A DNA stretch of 64,000 nt from Hungateiclostridiaceae bacterium UBA1305 (GTDB taxonomy: Bacteria; Bacillota; Clostridia; Acetivibrionales; DTU013). The position numbers and the translations under genes were made by a program. Where the stretch lies: assembly GCA_002307275.1 (NCBI GenBank), contig DBTX01000038.1, forward strand, positions 4,400-68,399. The letters run 5' to 3'. A model generated the notes under the pieces. That model saw only the letters and a list, made by a program, of their open reading frames with translations. It was not told where the DNA came from and searched no databases. Shown one piece after another: positions 60,506 to 64,000 of the stretch; the stretch's first letter is position 1, and every line of letters begins with the position of its first letter.

Positions 60506-62605
60506 ATGGCAAACAACCTTGTGATAGTTGAGTCTCCGGCAAAGGCAAATACAATCGGTAAATTTCTTGGTAAGGATTATAAGATAATAGCTTCAGTGGG
60601 ACATGTCAGAGATTTACCTAAAAGCCAGATAGGCGTAGATGTTGACAACAACTTTCAACCCAAGTATATAACGATTCGCGGCAAAGGGGATGTTATCAGC
60701 AAGCTGAAAAAGGAAGCCAAGGCGGCAGGAAGAGTTTACCTTGCGACTGACCCTGACCGTGAGGGTGAGGCTATTTCCTGGCATCTTGCCAACCTGCTTA
60801 ATATTGATGAAAAGGATAAATGCAGGATTACATTTAATGAAATCACCAAAAACGCTGTTAAGAATGCAGTGAAAGCGCCAAGAAAAATAGACATGGATCT
60901 GGTCAATGCGCAGCAGGCCAGAAGGATCCTCGACAGAATCGTGGGCTACAAGATCAGCCCGCTTCTTTGGAAAAAGGTCAGGAAGGGACTCAGTGCAGGA
61001 CGTGTTCAATCTGTTGCAGCCAGACTCATTTGCGACAGGGAGGAAGAAATCGATAATTTTGAACAGGAGGAATACTGGACTGTAACTGCGAGGCTTTCCC
61101 GAAAAAAGGCAGGACCGGCTTTTGACGCGAGATTCTATGGAACTGCCGACGAGAAGATTGAATTGAAGAACGAAGCGCAGGTCAAGGATATTTTAAAACA
61201 ACTCGAAGGAAAGAAATATATTGTTCAAAAGGTAAAAAACAGCGAAAAAAAGAAGTCACCCGCACCGCCTTTCACAACAAGCACGATGCAGCAGGAAGCC
61301 GCAAGGAAGCTTGGCTTTCAGACCAAGAAAACAATGATGGTATCGCAGCAGCTCTACGAAGGTATCGAGGTCAAAGGGCATGGAGCTGTCGGACTTGTTA
61401 CTTATATCCGTACCGATTCAATGAGAATTTCGTCTGAAGCGCAGCAGGATGCAAAGGATTATATTTCTGAAAAATACGGACAAAAATATCTTCCGGAAGA
61501 GTTCAGGGTTTACAAGAACAAATCGGCCTCCCAGGACGCACATGAAGCCATCAGGCCGACCTATGCAACGATGGATCCGGACAGTGTAAAGGATTCTTTG
61601 ACAAACGACCAGTTCAAACTATACAAGCTGATATGGTCGAGGTTCATCGCCAGTCAGATGTCTTCTGCCATGTATGACACGGTTTCAGCCGACATACTGG
61701 CTGGTAAATTGTTATTCAAGGCGAATGGCTCTAAAATAAAATTTCAGGGTTTTATCGCTGTTTATACCGAGGGAAAAGATGAAGAAACAGACGATAGTGA
61801 AGTTTCAATACCTGAACTTAATGAAAAGGATCAGCTGGATCTGAAAAAAATAGAAGACAAACAGCATTTCACACAGCCGCCCCTCAGATATACTGAGGCT
61901 ACGCTGGTCAAGATGCTGGAGGAAAAGGGGATCGGCAGGCCGAGTACCTATGCTCCTATTATCACGACCATTCTTGCAAGGGGGTATGTGGACAGAGAGA
62001 AGAAATTCCTTTTTCCGACAGAACTCGGCAAGATTGTGAATGATTTAATGAAAAATAATTTTCAGGATATTGTAGATGTCCAGTTTACCGCTCAAATGGA
62101 AAAGAAGCTTGACGATGTAGGTGAAGGTACAAAAAAATGGGTCGATCTGATGAGGGATTTTTACGGCCCGTTTGCAGATACACTAAAGGAAGCCGAATCC
62201 AAAATAGGTCCTATTGAAATACACGATGAAGAGACGGATATAAAGTGCGAGAAATGCGGACGCAATATGGTGATAAAGAGTGGAAGATTCGGTAAATTCC
62301 TGGCTTGTCCGGGCTTTCCTGAATGCAGGAACGCAAGGCCGATCCTGGATGAAGCCGGAGTGAATTGCCCCAAATGCAGCGGGAAGGTGCTCTATAAAAA
62401 AACCAGGAAGGGCAGACGGTACCTGGGCTGTGAAAACAATCCCAATTGCGGCTTCATGACCTGGGATATGCCAGCCGGAGAGAATTGCCCCAATTGCGGC
62501 AATTTCCTGGTGAAAAAATATTCCGGCAAGAAATTGTCATTTAAATGCAGCAGTGAGACTTGCGACTATATTAGAGAGAATGTAAAAGAGAACACAAAAG
62601 AATAA
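60506..62605 (+). CDS. topA: DNA topoisomerase I
   Basis: A 699-aa type IA topoisomerase that relaxes negative supercoils. TOPRIM (NLVIVESPAKANTIGKFLG, YLATDPDREGEAISWHL), catalytic Tyr in VTYIRTDSMRIS, HEAIRPT, and three C-terminal zinc ribbons (CEKCG..C, CPKCSG..C, CPNCGN..C). The ATG at 60506 is after CATGGAGGA; in-frame codons upstream lack a site. It precedes trmFO as in most Firmicutes. Confidence 0.97.
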   Translation: MANNLVIVESPAKANTIGKFLGKDYKIIASVGHVRDLPKSQIGVDVDNNFQPKYITIRGKGDVISKLKKEAKAAGRVYLATDPDREGEAISWHLANLLNIDEKDKCRITFNEITKNAVKNAVKAPRKIDMDLVNAQQARRILDRIVGYKISPLLWKKVRKGLSAGRVQSVAARLICDREEEIDNFEQEEYWTVTARLSRKKAGPAFDARFYGTADEKIELKNEAQVKDILKQLEGKKYIVQKVKNSEKKKSPAPPFTTSTMQQEAARKLGFQTKKTMMVSQQLYEGIEVKGHGAVGLVTYIRTDSMRISSEAQQDAKDYISEKYGQKYLPEEFRVYKNKSASQDAHEAIRPTYATMDPDSVKDSLTNDQFKLYKLIWSRFIASQMSSAMYDTVSADILAGKLLFKANGSKIKFQGFIAVYTEGKDEETDDSEVSIPELNEKDQLDLKKIEDKQHFTQPPLRYTEATLVKMLEEKGIGRPSTYAPIITTILARGYVDREKKFLFPTELGKIVNDLMKNNFQDIVDVQFTAQMEKKLDDVGEGTKKWVDLMRDFYGPFADTLKEAESKIGPIEIHDEETDIKCEKCGRNMVIKSGRFGKFLACPGFPECRNARPILDEAGVNCPKCSGKVLYKKTRKGRRYLGCENNPNCGFMTWDMPAGENCPNCGNFLVKKYSGKKLSFKCSSETCDYIRENVKENTKE

Positions 62606-62639
62606 ATCCAAATTACCTGAAGGCAGGGAACAAATTAGA

Positions 62640-63944
62640 ATGTCGGATAAATTGATAAATATTATAGGAGCCGGGCTTGCAGGCAGTGAAGCAGCCTGGC
62701 AGGCAGCAAAAAGAGGAATCCATGTCAGGCTTTATGAAATGAAGCCTCTGAAATATTCTCCGGCACATCATCTGGAATCCTTTGCAGAGCTCGTCTGCAG
62801 TAATTCTCTACGATCAGACAGGCTGGAGAATGCCGTGGGCCTGCTCAAGGAAGAGATGCGCCTTCTGGACTCACTGATCATGCGCTGCGCAGATGCTACC
62901 AGGCTGCCTGCCGGAGGAGCGCTTGCCGTGGACCGGCTTGGATTTTCTGAAATGGTCACACGGGAACTGTCCAATCATCCCAATGTTACTATAATAACTG
63001 AAGAGGTATCCCAGCTTCCTGGGGACGGTATCACGATCATCGCCACAGGCCCTCTTACTTCGCAGGCATTGTCGGATTGTATTGCAGAGTTGACAGGGAA
63101 AGAATCGCTTTATTTTTACGATGCTGCTGCGCCGATTGTGACAAGTGAATCAATCAATATGGATATAGCATACCGTGCGTCACGTTATGGAAAGGGCTCT
63201 GATGATTATATCAACTGCCCGATGAACAGGGAGCAGTACGAAATATTTCAAAAGGAACTTGTAAGTGCCGAGGTAGTGCCGCTCCAGGTTTTTGAAAAAG
63301 AGATCCTTTTCAGTGGCTGTATGCCTGTAGAGAGTATGGCCGGGAAGGGTCATGAGACACTTCGCTTCGGGCCGCTCAAGCCGGTAGGTCTTATTGACCC
63401 GCGAACCGGTGAAGAAGCGCATGCCGTTGTCCAGCTGAGGCAGGATAACAAGGAAGGCACGCTTTACAATATTGTAGGCTTTCAGACACATTTGCGCTGG
63501 CCGGAACAGAAGAGGGTATTCAGCCTGATACCTGGCCTTGAAAATGCAGAATTCGCCCGCTATGGAGTCATGCACAGGAACACTTATATAAATTCACCGG
63601 GACTTCTTGATGCGACTTACCGTGTAAAATCCAGGCAGGATGTATTCTTTGCCGGTCAGATAACGGGAGTCGAAGGCTATATTGAGTCCGCGGCGTCAGG
63701 TCTTGTTGCCGGTATCAATGCAGCTTTATGCTGTCTTGGAAAGCCTGGACACATATTTTCACAAGAGACCGCCATCGGTTCGATGGCCGCTTACATCTCC
63801 GGAAATGCGGTCAGCAAATTCCAGCCCATGAATGTCAGTTTCGGCTTGATAAAGTCGCCTGCTACTAAATTTAAAAAGAAGCAGGAAAAATATCTCAAAA
63901 TTGCAGAAAATGCATTGGAACAAATAAGGAATACTGACATTTGA
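62640..63944 (+). CDS. trmFO: Methylenetetrahydrofolate-tRNA-(uracil-5-)-methyltransferase TrmFO
   Basis: A 434-aa FAD- and folate-dependent enzyme forming m5U54 in tRNA. FAD-binding start INIIGAGLAGSEAAWQAAKR, then LVCSNSLRSDRLENAVGLLK, PVESMAGKGHETLRFGPLKP and the closing GQITGVEGYIESAASGL. Full length. It follows topA by 34 bp. The last 56 bases of the window show no further gene. Confidence 0.97.
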   Translation: MSDKLINIIGAGLAGSEAAWQAAKRGIHVRLYEMKPLKYSPAHHLESFAELVCSNSLRSDRLENAVGLLKEEMRLLDSLIMRCADATRLPAGGALAVDRLGFSEMVTRELSNHPNVTIITEEVSQLPGDGITIIATGPLTSQALSDCIAELTGKESLYFYDAAAPIVTSESINMDIAYRASRYGKGSDDYINCPMNREQYEIFQKELVSAEVVPLQVFEKEILFSGCMPVESMAGKGHETLRFGPLKPVGLIDPRTGEEAHAVVQLRQDNKEGTLYNIVGFQTHLRWPEQKRVFSLIPGLENAEFARYGVMHRNTYINSPGLLDATYRVKSRQDVFFAGQITGVEGYIESAASGLVAGINAALCCLGKPGHIFSQETAIGSMAAYISGNAVSKFQPMNVSFGLIKSPATKFKKKQEKYLKIAENALEQIRNTDI

Positions 63945-64000
63945 TATAGTTATTTCGTTCAAATTCATAAAAAAAAATCATGACCACCCGCTTAGCGGGT

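Overview
The window reads as the chromosome of a low-GC, Gram-positive, endospore-forming anaerobe of the class Clostridia. Evidence: a divIB-sbp-ftsA-ftsZ division block runs straight into spoIIGA-sigE-sigG, then a ylmC/ymxH-type PRC-barrel gene, nrdR, a comM/yifB-type gene, dprA, topA and trmFO, with strong AGGAGG-type ribosome binding sites and many TTG/GTG starts. The species cannot be named from sequence alone.

Layout. 1-2.4 kb: end of a Tad pilus export operon (tadA fragment, tadB, tadC). 2.5-8.6 kb: a homocysteine methyltransferase-like gene, then on the minus strand an rRNA methyltransferase, an MFS transporter and an LTA-synthase-type phosphoglycerol transferase. 8.7-28.3 kb: a gas vesicle island of about 19 kb. 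It has three GvpA shell proteins, GvpO, GvpN, GvpH, GvpG, GvpJ/M-type proteins, GvpK and three GvpF/L proteins. It also has parts I know of no close description for: two CDC48-type double AAA+ ATPases, a GvpF/L with an archaeal ribosomal P1/L12-like N-terminus, GvpJ-like domains fused to zinc ribbons and to GRAM/PH-like domains, and a possible winged-helix/Hsp20 fusion. The cluster is flanked by spore-coat (SPOCS/DUF3794)-like and beta-propeller proteins. 28.36 kb: murA is cut; only the part from the catalytic-Cys loop onward remains, directly behind a good sigma-A promoter and in front of divIB.

36.09-52.48 kb: an integrative element of about 16.4 kb bounded by a perfect 24-bp direct repeat (attL/attR). 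It entered the transcription terminator of sigG, carries a tyrosine integrase and triplets of TGTCCAAA arm-type sites at both ends, and holds mostly small phage-like genes, a tail-tip-like protein and a serine recombinase. It also contains about 3.5 kb with no credible genes. Of this, 47.2-49.35 kb is densely filled with short perfect hairpins and repeated hairpin modules showing compensatory changes. This is the best candidate here for an undescribed structured RNA or DNA element.

52.5-64 kb: the core genes resume. Between nrdR and comM lie accessory genes (a membrane protein, a 390-aa orphan, a nucleotidyltransferase pair and tRNA-like remnants in permuted order), separated by partial copies of the nrdR 3' end that mark repeated insertion. 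All calls rest on reading the sequence; no database search was run, so family names for divergent proteins are pattern recognition and are scored accordingly.
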